Shown: positions 7,178-16,374, counted from the first letter of the stretch. The stretch: 53,862 nt of DNA from CAYLKK01 sp964412505 (GCA_964412505.1 CAYPOM010000009.1:1-53862); one strand, 5' to 3'. Made by a program: numbers and translations. Notes: generated from the letters alone by a model not told the origin.

Positions 7178-8170
7178 ATGTCTGTAAAAACAATAGGGAA
7201 TAGATTAAATTCTTGTGAAAATTGCGTACAAGCATGCGAAAATAGGCCAAATACATTAGCGAGCGGACATAGAGCTTGTCAAGGTTGCGGAGAAGCGCTA
7301 GCTGCTAGAATTGCAATAGATGCTGCATATAAATCCGCGAATGGTAAAATAGCAGTTGTTAATGCTACTGGATGTTTAGAGGTTTTCTCATGTTCGTTTC
7401 CAGAAAATTCGTGGGGTGTTCCGTGGGTGCACTCCTTGTTTGGAAACGCGCCAGCTGTCGCGACTGGTGTTGCAGCTGGTTTCAAAATGAAGGGGGAAGA
7501 CGATGTTAGGATTATCGCACAAGGCGGTGATGGGAGCACTGCTGATATAGGTTTTGCTTGCTTGTCAGGTATGTTTGAGCGTAATGATGATGTTTTATTC
7601 ATTTGTTATGATAACCAGGCGTATATGAACACTGGTGTGCAAAGGTCTAGTGCGACTCCTCCGTTTGCACGAACAGCGACTACATTGCCTGTTCCAAAAG
7701 CAGATTATTTCGGAAGCGATATAAAAACTGGGAAAAATGTTCCAGAAATAGCTATGGCCCACAATATTCCTTACGTAGCTACAGCTAGCGTAGGTGATAT
7801 TAGAGATTTAGAAAGAAAAGTATCGAAAGCTGTGAATATACGAGGGGCAAGGTATATACATGTTCATGTGCCTTGTCCGTTAGGTTGGGGCTTTGCTTCT
7901 AATGAGACGATATCAATAGCTAGAGCGGCAATAAGATGCGGTTTATTCCCGCTTTTTGAAGCAGAAAACGGAAAGTTTACAGGATCAACAGAAATAGACG
8001 AAGTTATTCCTGTGGAACAATATTTAAAAACGCAAAAAAGATTTGCTCATGCATTTCCTAAAGGAATTTCTAATGAAGAGGTCATTAAAGCATATCAATC
8101 TATCGCTGATCAAAATATTGCAAAGTATAATTTAAAATTAGAAGAATTTAACGGAGGCTCTAATGTCTAA
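7178..8170 (+). CDS. porB: 2-oxoacid:ferredoxin oxidoreductase, beta (TPP-binding) subunit
   Basis: 330 residues. It carries the cysteines of the beta-subunit 4Fe-4S site (ACQGCGEALAAR and GCLEVFSC) and the thiamine pyrophosphate motif GDGSTADIGF followed by NDDVLFICYDNQAYMNTGVQRS. An extra N-terminal CENCVQACE may be a further metal or cluster ligand set. It starts 10 bases after porA behind AGGAG, and overlaps the next gene by eight bases. The beta subunit binds TPP and passes electrons to the cluster and then to ferredoxin. Confidence 0.92.
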   Translation: MSVKTIGNRLNSCENCVQACENRPNTLASGHRACQGCGEALAARIAIDAAYKSANGKIAVVNATGCLEVFSCSFPENSWGVPWVHSLFGNAPAVATGVAAGFKMKGEDDVRIIAQGGDGSTADIGFACLSGMFERNDDVLFICYDNQAYMNTGVQRSSATPPFARTATTLPVPKADYFGSDIKTGKNVPEIAMAHNIPYVATASVGDIRDLERKVSKAVNIRGARYIHVHVPCPLGWGFASNETISIARAAIRCGLFPLFEAENGKFTGSTEIDEVIPVEQYLKTQKRFAHAFPKGISNEEVIKAYQSIADQNIAKYNLKLEEFNGGSNV

Positions 8171-9776
8171 AAATCCTTTTGCTATTACGCTTGATCCAAA
8201 ATTAAGCTTGAATAACAAAACAGGTAGCTGGCGAAATAAAAAACCGATGTATGTAAAAAGAATTCCTCCATGTAATATGACATGTCCTGCTGGGAATAAT
8301 GTTCAAGCATGGTTATCTAAGGTACAAGAAGGGGATATTCGTGGAGCTTGGGAAGAGGTGGTAAAGAATAATCCATTTCCAGCTGTGATTGGTAGAGTTT
8401 GCTATCATCCTTGCGAATTGACATGCAATCGAAATCACCTTGATTCTCCTGTAAACATAAATTTAGTAGAGAAATATATTGGGAATTTTGCTATAAAAAA
8501 CAAATGGAAATTTGATTTTTCTAAAACAGCGCAGACTGGTAAAAATGTACTTATTATCGGCTCTGGGCCTGCAGGGTTAACAGCTGCGTTTTTCTTGAGA
8601 AAATGTGGGCATAATGTAACGATTTTTGAGGAGAAGTCGAAACCTGGTGGGATGCTAAGATATGGAATTCCAAGCTACAGATTATCTAGAGATATTTTAG
8701 ATTCTGAGATTAACAGAATTATTGATACTGGAATTGACATGCAGTTAAATAAGTCTGTATCAGATTTGAAAGATTATGAATCAAAGTATGATGCTATTTT
8801 TATAGCGACTGGAGCTCATGTGGCGTCGAAAGCTGACATTCAGAATAATGGTAATACAGTTTACGATGCGGTAGATTTACTTAGAACGCTAGAAGACGAT
8901 GGTCGGAACAGCGTTAATTTAGGTGATAATGTAATTGTTTATGGTGGAGGGAATACCGCTATAGATGTCGCTAGAACTGCTATTAGATTGGGATGTAGAA
9001 ATGTAAAAATAGTATACAGAAGAGAACTTGAACAAATGGCAGCCCATAAAATAGAAGTTGAAGAAGCTTTGCAAGAAGGTGTTCAAATCTTGTGTATGCG
9101 TTCGATTTCTTCAATTAAAGCAGATAGCATAATTGTCGATATTTTAGAGTTGGGTTCGAATGGTGAATATCAAGAATCTGGTAGAATGGAAGAAATTACA
9201 GCTAGTTCTGTGGTTTTTGCTATTGGGCAATCCGTAGATGCTGGATTATTAGAAAAATATGATGATATAGAAGTATCAAGCAAAGGTGTTATAACAGTTG
9301 ATGATAATTTCATGACAGGACATGCTGGCATATTTGCTGGAGGTGATGTTATCCCTTCTCAAAGAACAGTTACAACTGCAATTGGACACGGCAAAAAAGC
9401 TGCCAGATGTATAGATGCATTTTTGAATAGAAAGAAGTACATTCCATGTGAAAAAAATGAAGTTATTACATTTAAAAAAATGAACTTTAATTACTATAAA
9501 AAAGTTGCAGGGAAAGAACGTGGGTTGTTTACTAGCGATTCTTTCGAAGAGCATGGAATAAATCTTTCTGATCAAGAGGTAATTTTTGAATCTCAAAGAT
9601 GTATGAGTTGCGGTAATTGTATGTCTTGTGATAATTGCTATGGTATGTGTCCTGATGGAGCAATAAAAAAAGATAATTTTGGTCTAACAATAGATTATGA
9701 CTACTGCAAGGGTTGTGGTATTTGCGAAAAAGAATGTCCTTGTGGTGCAATTAAAATGGTTGAAGAGGAAAAGTAG
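8163..9776 (+). CDS. GltD-like NAD(P)H-dependent flavoprotein fused to a two-cluster ferredoxin (POR-associated)
   Basis: 537 residues. In order: an N-terminal 4Fe-4S region like the glutamate synthase small subunit (C37, C41, C80, C84, C88); an FAD-binding motif GSGPAG at 133-138; an NAD(P)-binding motif GGGNTAIDVA at about 260; and, after about residue 478, a cysteine-rich ferredoxin domain with CMSCGNC, CDNCYGMCPDGA and CKGCGICEKECPCGA. The last part matches delta (ferredoxin) subunits of POR enzymes. The fusion suggests direct electron transfer between the POR and NAD(P)H. It is coupled to porB by an eight-base overlap and a GGAGG site. It is unlikely to be true glutamate synthase because no large subunit is present. 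Confidence 0.85.
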   Translation: MSKNPFAITLDPKLSLNNKTGSWRNKKPMYVKRIPPCNMTCPAGNNVQAWLSKVQEGDIRGAWEEVVKNNPFPAVIGRVCYHPCELTCNRNHLDSPVNINLVEKYIGNFAIKNKWKFDFSKTAQTGKNVLIIGSGPAGLTAAFFLRKCGHNVTIFEEKSKPGGMLRYGIPSYRLSRDILDSEINRIIDTGIDMQLNKSVSDLKDYESKYDAIFIATGAHVASKADIQNNGNTVYDAVDLLRTLEDDGRNSVNLGDNVIVYGGGNTAIDVARTAIRLGCRNVKIVYRRELEQMAAHKIEVEEALQEGVQILCMRSISSIKADSIIVDILELGSNGEYQESGRMEEITASSVVFAIGQSVDAGLLEKYDDIEVSSKGVITVDDNFMTGHAGIFAGGDVIPSQRTVTTAIGHGKKAARCIDAFLNRKKYIPCEKNEVITFKKMNFNYYKKVAGKERGLFTSDSFEEHGINLSDQEVIFESQRCMSCGNCMSCDNCYGMCPDGAIKKDNFGLTIDYDYCKGCGICEKECPCGAIKMVEEEK

Positions 9777-9791
9777 TTGGCGCTAATTTAC

Positions 9792-10109
9792 ATGGCTTTA
9801 ATAGTTATAGGTGCTTTTGTATTAGCTTTTTTGTACTCTATGTTCTGTACAAAAAATCGTAGTAGAGATGTGTACGCGTTTGAATGTGGAATCAAAAGAA
9901 CGCAACGAATTGGGAAAATAGCTGCTTCATACAAGGCAGACTTATTCCCAATCGTATCTTTTTTAGTTTTTGATGCTATATTTATATTCCTGTTGGCGTT
10001 TGTGTTTTGCAATAATAGTTTGAAGTTATATTATATTTCTAATTTGCTAACAATCATGATTTTTCCTATAATCGGCTTTATCTTTGTTCTAGTTAAGAAA
10101 ACGAAATAG
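9792..10109 (+). CDS. nuoA: NADH:quinone oxidoreductase subunit A
   Basis: About 105 residues with three predicted membrane helices and the signature VYAFECG near residue 30, matching NuoA (the cysteine-containing loop). The frame is open from a TTG at 9777 directly after the preceding stop, but the ATG at 9792 is preferred. It follows the ferredoxin-fused flavoprotein with almost no gap, so complex I genes share the POR transcript. NuoA belongs to the membrane arm at the junction with the peripheral arm. Confidence 0.9.
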   Translation: MALIVIGAFVLAFLYSMFCTKNRSRDVYAFECGIKRTQRIGKIAASYKADLFPIVSFLVFDAIFIFLLAFVFCNNSLKLYYISNLLTIMIFPIIGFIFVLVKKTK

Positions 10110-10110
10110 A

Positions 10111-10578
10111 GTGAATAATTTTTTTTGTAGTAAGTTAGAATATTTTAATAATTGGTCTCAAGCTAATTCGCTATGGCCTTTGATGTTTGGCTTATCTTGT
10201 TGCGCTATAGAGATGATGCAAACTGCAGCACCAAGATATGATTTAGATAGATTCGGTTCAGTATTTCGTGCTAGCCCTAGGCAGGCCGATTTATTGATAG
10301 TTTCAGGTACTGTAACTAAAAAGATGGAACCTGTTCTGTTAGAAATTTACAATCAAATGCCTTCTCCTAAATATGTAATAGCTATGGGTATATGCGCAAT
10401 AAGTGGAGGTTTATTCAGCGAATATGATTCAGTTGTTAATGGTGTCGACTCCATTATTCCTGTAGATGTTTATGTTCCTGGTTGTCCACCATCTCCAGAG
10501 GCATTACTAGATGCAATATTTAAAATAAGAAGTAATATTCAAAATAAGAAAAATGAACGAGCTTTCAAATATAATTGA
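10111..10578 (+). CDS. nuoB: NADH:quinone oxidoreductase subunit B
   Basis: 155 residues with the ligands of cluster N2: the tandem cysteines in GLSCCAIEM (C30, C31), C95 in MGICAISGG and C125 in VPGCPPSPE. N2 passes electrons to quinone. It begins with GTG one base after the nuoA stop. The usual MGSCA is MGICA here, a small change. It overlaps nuoC by 26 bases. Confidence 0.95.
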   Translation: MNNFFCSKLEYFNNWSQANSLWPLMFGLSCCAIEMMQTAAPRYDLDRFGSVFRASPRQADLLIVSGTVTKKMEPVLLEIYNQMPSPKYVIAMGICAISGGLFSEYDSVVNGVDSIIPVDVYVPGCPPSPEALLDAIFKIRSNIQNKKNERAFKYN

Positions 10579-11005
10579 TATAATGAACTCTTCTTTGGGT
10601 AAAAAAGTTAAGAATGCTATTTTAGCTATAGAGAATCGTATTTTAATAGATAAATCGGTCTTGTTGCGTTGTTTAATAGTTCTTAAGCACAAACTTGGAT
10701 TTTCGCAATTACTAGATCTGACTGCTGTTGATAACTCCAATTTAGAATATATCAATTCTAATATACATAGATTTTCGCTATTTTATGTGTTGAGAAATTA
10801 TAAAGAAAATAGCACTTTGGTTATAGAAAGTAGAGTTACTCAAAATGAAAAAGCTAATTCAATCATGGAAGTTTATAGCAATGCTGATTGGTATGAGCGC
10901 GAAGTGTATGAAATGTTCGGAATTGCATTTAAGAAACATTCAAGCTTAAGACCGTTACTAAGACATGATGTTTTCGATGTATTTCCTTTTAAAAAACATA
11001 GGTAA
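10553..11005 (+). CDS. nuoC: NADH:quinone oxidoreductase subunit C
   Basis: 150 residues, shorter than the usual 200 or so. The core ADWYEREVYEMFGIAFKKHSSLRPLL is the NuoC/30-kDa subunit signature. The normal C-terminal HPLRKDFP-type segment is shortened and altered to DVFPFKKHR. nuoD, which should follow, is absent; an RNase D gene comes next, so the complex I operon is split here. Confidence 0.9.
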   Translation: MNELSNIIDIMNSSLGKKVKNAILAIENRILIDKSVLLRCLIVLKHKLGFSQLLDLTAVDNSNLEYINSNIHRFSLFYVLRNYKENSTLVIESRVTQNEKANSIMEVYSNADWYEREVYEMFGIAFKKHSSLRPLLRHDVFDVFPFKKHR

Positions 11006-11013
11006 ATGTTTCA

Positions 11014-12114
11014 ATGCAATTTGTCCTGATAGACACAGAAGATAAGTTAGTAGAAGTTTGTTCTAGTATAAATACTGGAATAATTGCTATTGATACTGAA
11101 TTTGTTCGTACAAAAAATAATGAGCCTATTCTATGTTTAGTGCAAATCGCATTTGAGGAGCGTAAGTATATTATCGATACTTTAGCTATCGAAAATATCT
11201 CAAGCCTTTCTAGCGTATTGTCAGATAAAAATGTAAAAAAAATTTTCCACGCATGTCAGCAGGATATAGAAGTTTTAGCTAGTTATGATATTTTTATCGA
11301 AAATATATTTGATACACAGGTTGCTGAAATGTTTATCTCTTGCGAGAAACCTGCAAGTTACGATAATTTAGTCCAGAAGTATACAAAGATAAAATTGCCT
11401 AAGTTATACACGACTAGTGATTGGCAAAGGAGACCTCTTTCAGAGGGGCAGTTGAATTATGCGATCAATGATGTAAATTATCTGTATAACATATACGAAA
11501 AACAGGTAGAAAAGTTAAAAGAATTGCGTCGTGAAAATTGGCTTGATGAAGAGCATGCAAATATTTTAAACTTATGTATCTCACACAATCGAGACATTTT
11601 TTTTGATACCACTAATTTTACTGAAGCTGGAATTAGCCTTTTAAACGAAATGATTGCTTGGAGGGATGATAAAGCTTATAAATTAAATATATCTCCAACT
11701 AAAATAATAAAAAATGATATTTTTATTTCAATAGTAAAAAACGGGAAATTTCGCTTATCGCAAATGAGGAAATCTAGACTTTACGAAGCTAAAATATATA
11801 AAGAATTTATAAAGTTTGTTGAGCATTCTGAATTTATAAGAAAAAGCTTATATATTCACAAAAAGCAAACTATCTCAACTAATATATTGCAATTTTTAAA
11901 GGTAGCGATAAATATAATAGCTCAAGAAAAAAATATCAATAGTGATTTACTAGCTACTAAAGAAATATTGGAAGACTTTTTAATCGCTAAAGAAAATTCC
12001 ATAGTTTTGAAAACATGGAGAAAACATGTTTGCGGAGACATTTTGCTTGATGTTTGTTCTGGGAAAACCTTTATAAAATTAGAAAATGAAAATTTAAGGA
12101 TATGCTATGAGTAA
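11014..12114 (+). CDS. rnd: Ribonuclease D
   Basis: 366 residues. The DEDD 3'-5' exonuclease motifs are visible: IAIDTEF, FHACQQDIEVL and YAINDVNYL. A C-terminal HRDC-like region follows. RNase D trims the 3' ends of tRNAs and other stable RNAs. It starts nine bases after nuoC and overlaps tsaB by eight bases, so it is part of the same operon. Confidence 0.9.
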   Translation: MQFVLIDTEDKLVEVCSSINTGIIAIDTEFVRTKNNEPILCLVQIAFEERKYIIDTLAIENISSLSSVLSDKNVKKIFHACQQDIEVLASYDIFIENIFDTQVAEMFISCEKPASYDNLVQKYTKIKLPKLYTTSDWQRRPLSEGQLNYAINDVNYLYNIYEKQVEKLKELRRENWLDEEHANILNLCISHNRDIFFDTTNFTEAGISLLNEMIAWRDDKAYKLNISPTKIIKNDIFISIVKNGKFRLSQMRKSRLYEAKIYKEFIKFVEHSEFIRKSLYIHKKQTISTNILQFLKVAINIIAQEKNINSDLLATKEILEDFLIAKENSIVLKTWRKHVCGDILLDVCSGKTFIKLENENLRICYE

Positions 12115-12760
12115 TATTTTGGCAGTGAAAGGTGAATTAAAGTCTAGTGAGTTTTCTATTAATAAAAATGGCTACATTGTTACCAAAAAATATGAGAATG
12201 ATACATCTAGTTTGTTAGTTCAAAATATGTGTAATTTTCTTGCATCTGAAAATTTAACATTGAATGATTTGGCTCAGATAATAGTTAGTTCTGGGCCAGG
12301 GTCGTTTACTGCAATTCGTGCGATCATGAGTATGGCTAAATGTTTTGATTCTGTATTCAATATTCCTGTAAAAGTTGTTTCTATTTTTGATTTATTTGAA
12401 AAAAAATATGAAAATGAAATACAAAATAAAAATATTTGCATAATTGTTAATGGGAATCTACCAGACGAAGTATTTATGAAGAAAATATATACTAACGGTT
12501 GTTTCTTCTATAGTGTAATAAGTATAGATGATGTATTAGTTAATATCTCAGATGTAGATTATGTATTTTCTAGTGTGTGTATTCAGGAGAAATTTGAATA
12601 TATCTTTGATATAGAAATTTTAGATACTTCAAGCTTGTTGGCTTTTTCTGATTGTTTAATGCTAAATAAATGCTTGAAAACAGAAAAAATTGAACCTTTT
12701 TATTTTAAAGATATTTATGAAGATAAAGCAAAGACAATCTCAAAACATCGAAATTATTGA
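12107..12760 (+). CDS. tsaB: tRNA threonylcarbamoyladenosine biosynthesis protein TsaB
   Basis: 217 residues of the ASKHA fold. The key motif SSGPGSFTAIRAIMSMAK matches the TsaB GPGSFTGLR segment. TsaB partners TsaD in making the t6A modification of ANN-decoding tRNAs. It is immediately followed by a RimI-like acetyltransferase, the common tsaB-rimI pairing. Sequence is rather divergent elsewhere. Confidence 0.85.
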   Translation: MSNILAVKGELKSSEFSINKNGYIVTKKYENDTSSLLVQNMCNFLASENLTLNDLAQIIVSSGPGSFTAIRAIMSMAKCFDSVFNIPVKVVSIFDLFEKKYENEIQNKNICIIVNGNLPDEVFMKKIYTNGCFFYSVISIDDVLVNISDVDYVFSSVCIQEKFEYIFDIEILDTSSLLAFSDCLMLNKCLKTEKIEPFYFKDIYEDKAKTISKHRNY

Positions 12761-13190
12761 CGCAAATATTGATTGTATTGATAGACTAATGGAGATGTAT
12801 TTCGCATGTTTTAAGCATACCTATAGTTGTTCTTTTTTTAAAGATGTACTTGACGGAGGTTGTGGTTTCTGTTATATATTAAGATGTTCCCACAATGATT
12901 GTGGGTTTATTTGTGGTTGTTTTGTTTATGATGAGATTCATATTTTAAATATATGTATATTAGAGAAGTATAGAGGGCGTGGATTTGCATCTTTTCTTTT
13001 AGGAAAGGTGTTCGGTTTGGCTGTTAATAAAGGCGTTAGATCTGTGATTCTAGAAGTGTCAGTCGAGAATCATTCTGCTATACGTTTGTATGAAAAGAAT
13101 GGTTTTAAACGGATAGGACTGAGGCGCGGTTATTATAGGAATGGAGAGAAAACAATAGATGCATATGTTTATGAAATGAGTATATTGTAA
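12717..13190 (+). CDS. rimI: RimI-like GNAT N-acetyltransferase
   Basis: About 157 residues. The acetyl-CoA-binding motif is EKYRGRGFASFLL and is followed by LEVSVENHSAIRLYEKNGFKRIGLRRGYY, typical of ribosomal-protein-S18 alanine acetyltransferase RimI. The frame is open from 12690, but the ATG at 12717 reduces the overlap with tsaB to 44 bases and is preferred. Substrate assignment comes from family and from the tsaB neighbour. Confidence 0.85.
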   Translation: MKIKQRQSQNIEIIDANIDCIDRLMEMYFACFKHTYSCSFFKDVLDGGCGFCYILRCSHNDCGFICGCFVYDEIHILNICILEKYRGRGFASFLLGKVFGLAVNKGVRSVILEVSVENHSAIRLYEKNGFKRIGLRRGYYRNGEKTIDAYVYEMSIL

Positions 13191-13214
13191 GTTTTGTTTT
13201 GGTGTTGTCGTATT

Positions 13215-13673
13215 ATGAAAGATATTCAGAATAGTTTGAGAAGTCGTATAGTAAATAGCTCTGGCGTTTTCGACGATTTTACTGGTGGTGATATTATGGG
13301 GTATACAGTGGAAATTGTTACGTCTTATTTAACTAGGAATAAAGTGGAAGCAGATGAAATAATTAAGATTATAGAGGATGTGTATAATTCTGTTTCAGAC
13401 ATCGAAGATAGTTTGAGACAGAAGGCTGTAAAAGTAAAGCCAGCAGTTGCTGTCCAAGAGTCGGTATTTGATGATTATATTATTTGTTTAGAAGATGGTA
13501 GAAGATTAAAAACATTGAAAAAACACCTAAAGGCGGTATACAATATGACGCCAGAAGAGTATAGACAAAAGTGGGGATTGCCGTCAAATTATCCGATGGT
13601 TGCTCCTGCGTACGCTCATGTGCGTAGCACATTAGCTAAAGCTAGCGGGTTAGGTAAAGGTAGAAAAAAATAA
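13215..13673 (+). CDS. MucR/Ros-type transcriptional regulator
   Basis: About 152 residues from the ATG at 13215; a TTG at 13194 could add seven more. The C-terminal region CLEDGRRLKTLKKHLKAVYN, MTPEEYRQKWGLPSNYPMVAP and the S-x-LAKASGLG tail are those of MucR/Ros, which bind AT-rich DNA and in alphaproteobacteria control surface polysaccharides and the cell cycle. Aligned with Ros, the ligand positions read C91, D94, H104, Y109: the final histidine is a tyrosine, so zinc binding may be lost. It sits within an operon of tRNA-modification genes, four bases before miaB. Confidence 0.85.
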   Translation: MKDIQNSLRSRIVNSSGVFDDFTGGDIMGYTVEIVTSYLTRNKVEADEIIKIIEDVYNSVSDIEDSLRQKAVKVKPAVAVQESVFDDYIICLEDGRRLKTLKKHLKAVYNMTPEEYRQKWGLPSNYPMVAPAYAHVRSTLAKASGLGKGRKK

Positions 13674-13676
13674 GTT

Positions 13677-15023
13677 ATGTATCCTGAGTTTAAGGTATTT
13701 ATTAAGAATTATGGCTGTCAGATGAATGTGTACGATTCATCTAGGATGTTAGATTTTTTTATTGAAAAAGGAGGATGTCTAGTTTCTAGTTATTCTGAAG
13801 CAAATGTAGTTATACTAAATACGTGCGAAATTCGAGAAAAAGCAGAAGAAAAACTGTTTTCAGATTTAGGCAGAATTAAAGAGTACAAGGATAAAGCGAT
13901 AGAGCGTAGCTTAGATTATATAATAGTAGTTGCAGGGTGTGTAGCTCAACTTAGAAAGGAACAGATAGCTAAGAGGAACAAATGTGTAGACATTATTTTG
14001 GGACCTCAAATGGTTCAGCATGTATATGATAGCGTTTGTCGTGTCCACTCAACCCAAATTGATAAACGAACTCCTATTGTTCTTACCAATTTTAATAGTA
14101 TAGAAAAATTTGAAAAATTCCCACAGATTGCATCAAATACACAATCAGCTTTTGTAACGATTCAGGAAGGATGTGATAATTTTTGCTCGTATTGTGTCGT
14201 ACCTCATACTAGAGGGCGTGAGTGCTCTAGGCCATTCAATGACATAATTAGTGAAATAGATACGTTAACTAGCCGCGGAGTAAAAGAAATTACGTTGCTA
14301 GGACAGAACGTAAATTCATACAATGATATCGATAATAATGTTACTTTCAGTACACTTATCAAAAAAATATACGATAAGTGTAATTTAAAAATGTTGAGAT
14401 TTGCTACATCTAACCCTCATGATATGAGCGATGAAATAGTCGATCTTTTTCGTGATATCCCAATCTTAATGCCATTTTTACATCTACCAGTGCAATCCGG
14501 TTCCAACAAAATTTTGGAATTAATGGATAGAAAGTATTCTATAGAACAATACAAAGAAATAATTGAAAAAATTAAAAACAGACGGCCAGACATAGCGTTT
14601 TCTTCTGATTTTATTGTCGGTTTTCCAGGGGAAACTGATAATGATTTCCAAAAAACTTTAGATATAGTAAATTATGTTTCTTATGCTCAGGCTTATTCGT
14701 TTAAATACAGCCCTAGACCGAATACTAAGGCTGCATATATGGATAATCAAATAGATGAAACAATCAAAGAAGAAAGGCTTGCGATATTACAAGACTTAAT
14801 TAACAGGAAACAAAACGAATTTAATCAAAATAGCGTTGGGAATGTTGTCGATGTTTTGCTGTTAAAAAACGGCAGGCACAATGGGCAGTTAGTAGGAAGG
14901 ACTCCTCATTATCAGGCGATAGCTATAGATTGCTGTGAAACTAATAGTATAGGCGATATAGTAAAAGTAAAAATTGAGTCTGTCGCTGCGCATAGTTTAA
15001 TTGGTAGGTTAGTAAATGACTAA
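13677..15023 (+). CDS. miaB: tRNA-2-methylthio-N6-dimethylallyladenosine synthase MiaB
   Basis: 448 residues, the usual length. The UPF0004 domain has the auxiliary-cluster cysteines C14, C50 and C88; the radical-SAM motif CDNFCSYC gives C166, C170 and C173; the C-terminal TRAM-like domain ends the protein. The enzyme adds a methylthio group to i6A37 in tRNAs reading UNN codons. It overlaps ybeY by eight bases. Confidence 0.95.
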   Translation: MYPEFKVFIKNYGCQMNVYDSSRMLDFFIEKGGCLVSSYSEANVVILNTCEIREKAEEKLFSDLGRIKEYKDKAIERSLDYIIVVAGCVAQLRKEQIAKRNKCVDIILGPQMVQHVYDSVCRVHSTQIDKRTPIVLTNFNSIEKFEKFPQIASNTQSAFVTIQEGCDNFCSYCVVPHTRGRECSRPFNDIISEIDTLTSRGVKEITLLGQNVNSYNDIDNNVTFSTLIKKIYDKCNLKMLRFATSNPHDMSDEIVDLFRDIPILMPFLHLPVQSGSNKILELMDRKYSIEQYKEIIEKIKNRRPDIAFSSDFIVGFPGETDNDFQKTLDIVNYVSYAQAYSFKYSPRPNTKAAYMDNQIDETIKEERLAILQDLINRKQNEFNQNSVGNVVDVLLLKNGRHNGQLVGRTPHYQAIAIDCCETNSIGDIVKVKIESVAAHSLIGRLVND

Positions 15024-15510
15024 TTTCACTGTTTTATGTGACTCAAACATAGAAAATTTTGATATTGATACTCAAGATAGCTTTGCATTTAAAAATGAAA
15101 TAAAAATTCAAGAATTAGAGCAATTAGTAAATACTGCGATTTCTTCTGCGATAGAGTTTGTTAAACTCGACAAGAGCAAAAAAGAGGTTAGTGTATTGTT
15201 TACAGATAGTGCATTCATAAGAGATTTGAATAAAACTTACAGGTCTGTAGATAAAGCGACAAATGTATTATCTTTTCCTAGCCCAAAAGTTGAAAAAACC
15301 CTTGGTGATATAATTTTGTGCTTAGAGGTAATTTTTAATGAGGCTGTGGAACAACAAAAAACATTTCAAGATCACTTTATGCATTTAGTAGTTCATGGTT
15401 TCTTGCATCTTGTCGGATACGATCACGTTAATGATGAAGATGCAGAAATAATGGAGCAATTGGAAATAGATATATTGAATAGAGTAGGAATCAATAATCC
15501 ATATTTATAA
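15016..15510 (+). CDS. ybeY: Endoribonuclease YbeY
   Basis: 164 residues with the zinc motif HGFLHLVGYDH (H127, H131, H137), the signature of YbeY, an RNase involved in 16S rRNA 3'-end maturation and ribosome quality control. Gene order miaB-ybeY-corC-like is common in proteobacteria (with phoH, missing here). Overlaps miaB. Confidence 0.95.
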   Translation: MTNFTVLCDSNIENFDIDTQDSFAFKNEIKIQELEQLVNTAISSAIEFVKLDKSKKEVSVLFTDSAFIRDLNKTYRSVDKATNVLSFPSPKVEKTLGDIILCLEVIFNEAVEQQKTFQDHFMHLVVHGFLHLVGYDHVNDEDAEIMEQLEIDILNRVGINNPYL

Positions 15511-15526
15511 TATAGAGGAGTTTAAA

Positions 15527-16366
15527 TTGAAGTTCTTGAATATTTTCGAAAAAAATCACAAAAACAATACTGAAGAATTGCGAGATAAAATTGAGGATTT
15601 AATAGAGGAATCGGAAGAAGCAGATAACATAGACGCAGAAGATAAGCTTGATATAGGAGAACTTTCTCTAGTATCGAATGTATTAAAATTAAGAGATTTA
15701 ACTGTAAAAGATATTATGATACCTAGAGCTGAGATTGTTTCTGCTACAGAAGATGCAACTTTAGCTGATTTTATAGAAATATTTTCTAAGAGCGGATATT
15801 CTCAAATTCCAGTATATTCTGACACTTTAGATAATGTCATTGGTGTAGTTCGAATAAGGGATTTTATTCCATATACAACGAATTCGAAGGTTTTTGAATT
15901 AAAAGATATACTGCACGAAGTTTCTTTTATTGTTCCTAGCTTACAGCTACTTGAGCTATTGATAGAGATGAGGACCTCCAAGATGCATATGGCTCTTGTA
16001 GTTGATGAATTCGGTGGGGTAGATGGGTTAGTTACACTAGAAGATGTCGTTAGCAAAATTGTTGGAGAAATTAACAGCCATCAAATACTACCAAAGTTTG
16101 AATATAGGTCCGATGGATCATTTTTAATTGATGCTAGGTATTCATTATCATCTTGTTCTGAAAAATTGGACATTGATTTACTAGCACCATTTGTTGAAAA
16201 TGAAGATGAATCGTTAGATATAGATACTGTAGGTGGCTTAGTAGTTTATATAGCAGGAAGGGTCCCTAAAAATGGTGAGATTGTAGAGCATCCATCGAAT
16301 ATTGAGTTTGAGATAGCTGACTCAGATCCAAGAAAAATAAAACAGTTAATACTTAGGTATAAATAG
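15527..16366 (+). CDS. CorC/HlyC-type CBS-domain protein
   Basis: 279 residues: an acidic N-terminal stretch, then two CBS domains (VKDIMIPRAEIVSATED, and YSQIPVY-DTLDNVIGVVRIRDFI; LVVDEFGGVDGLVTLEDVVSKIVGEI) and a C-terminal transporter-associated (CorC_HlyC) domain. No membrane domain. The start is TTG with GGAG six bases upstream. Family members are linked to magnesium/cobalt efflux or membrane damage response; the exact role is unknown. A membrane-anchored relative is at 19504. Confidence 0.88.
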   Translation: MKFLNIFEKNHKNNTEELRDKIEDLIEESEEADNIDAEDKLDIGELSLVSNVLKLRDLTVKDIMIPRAEIVSATEDATLADFIEIFSKSGYSQIPVYSDTLDNVIGVVRIRDFIPYTTNSKVFELKDILHEVSFIVPSLQLLELLIEMRTSKMHMALVVDEFGGVDGLVTLEDVVSKIVGEINSHQILPKFEYRSDGSFLIDARYSLSSCSEKLDIDLLAPFVENEDESLDIDTVGGLVVYIAGRVPKNGEIVEHPSNIEFEIADSDPRKIKQLILRYK

Positions 16367-16374
16367 TAAGCGCT

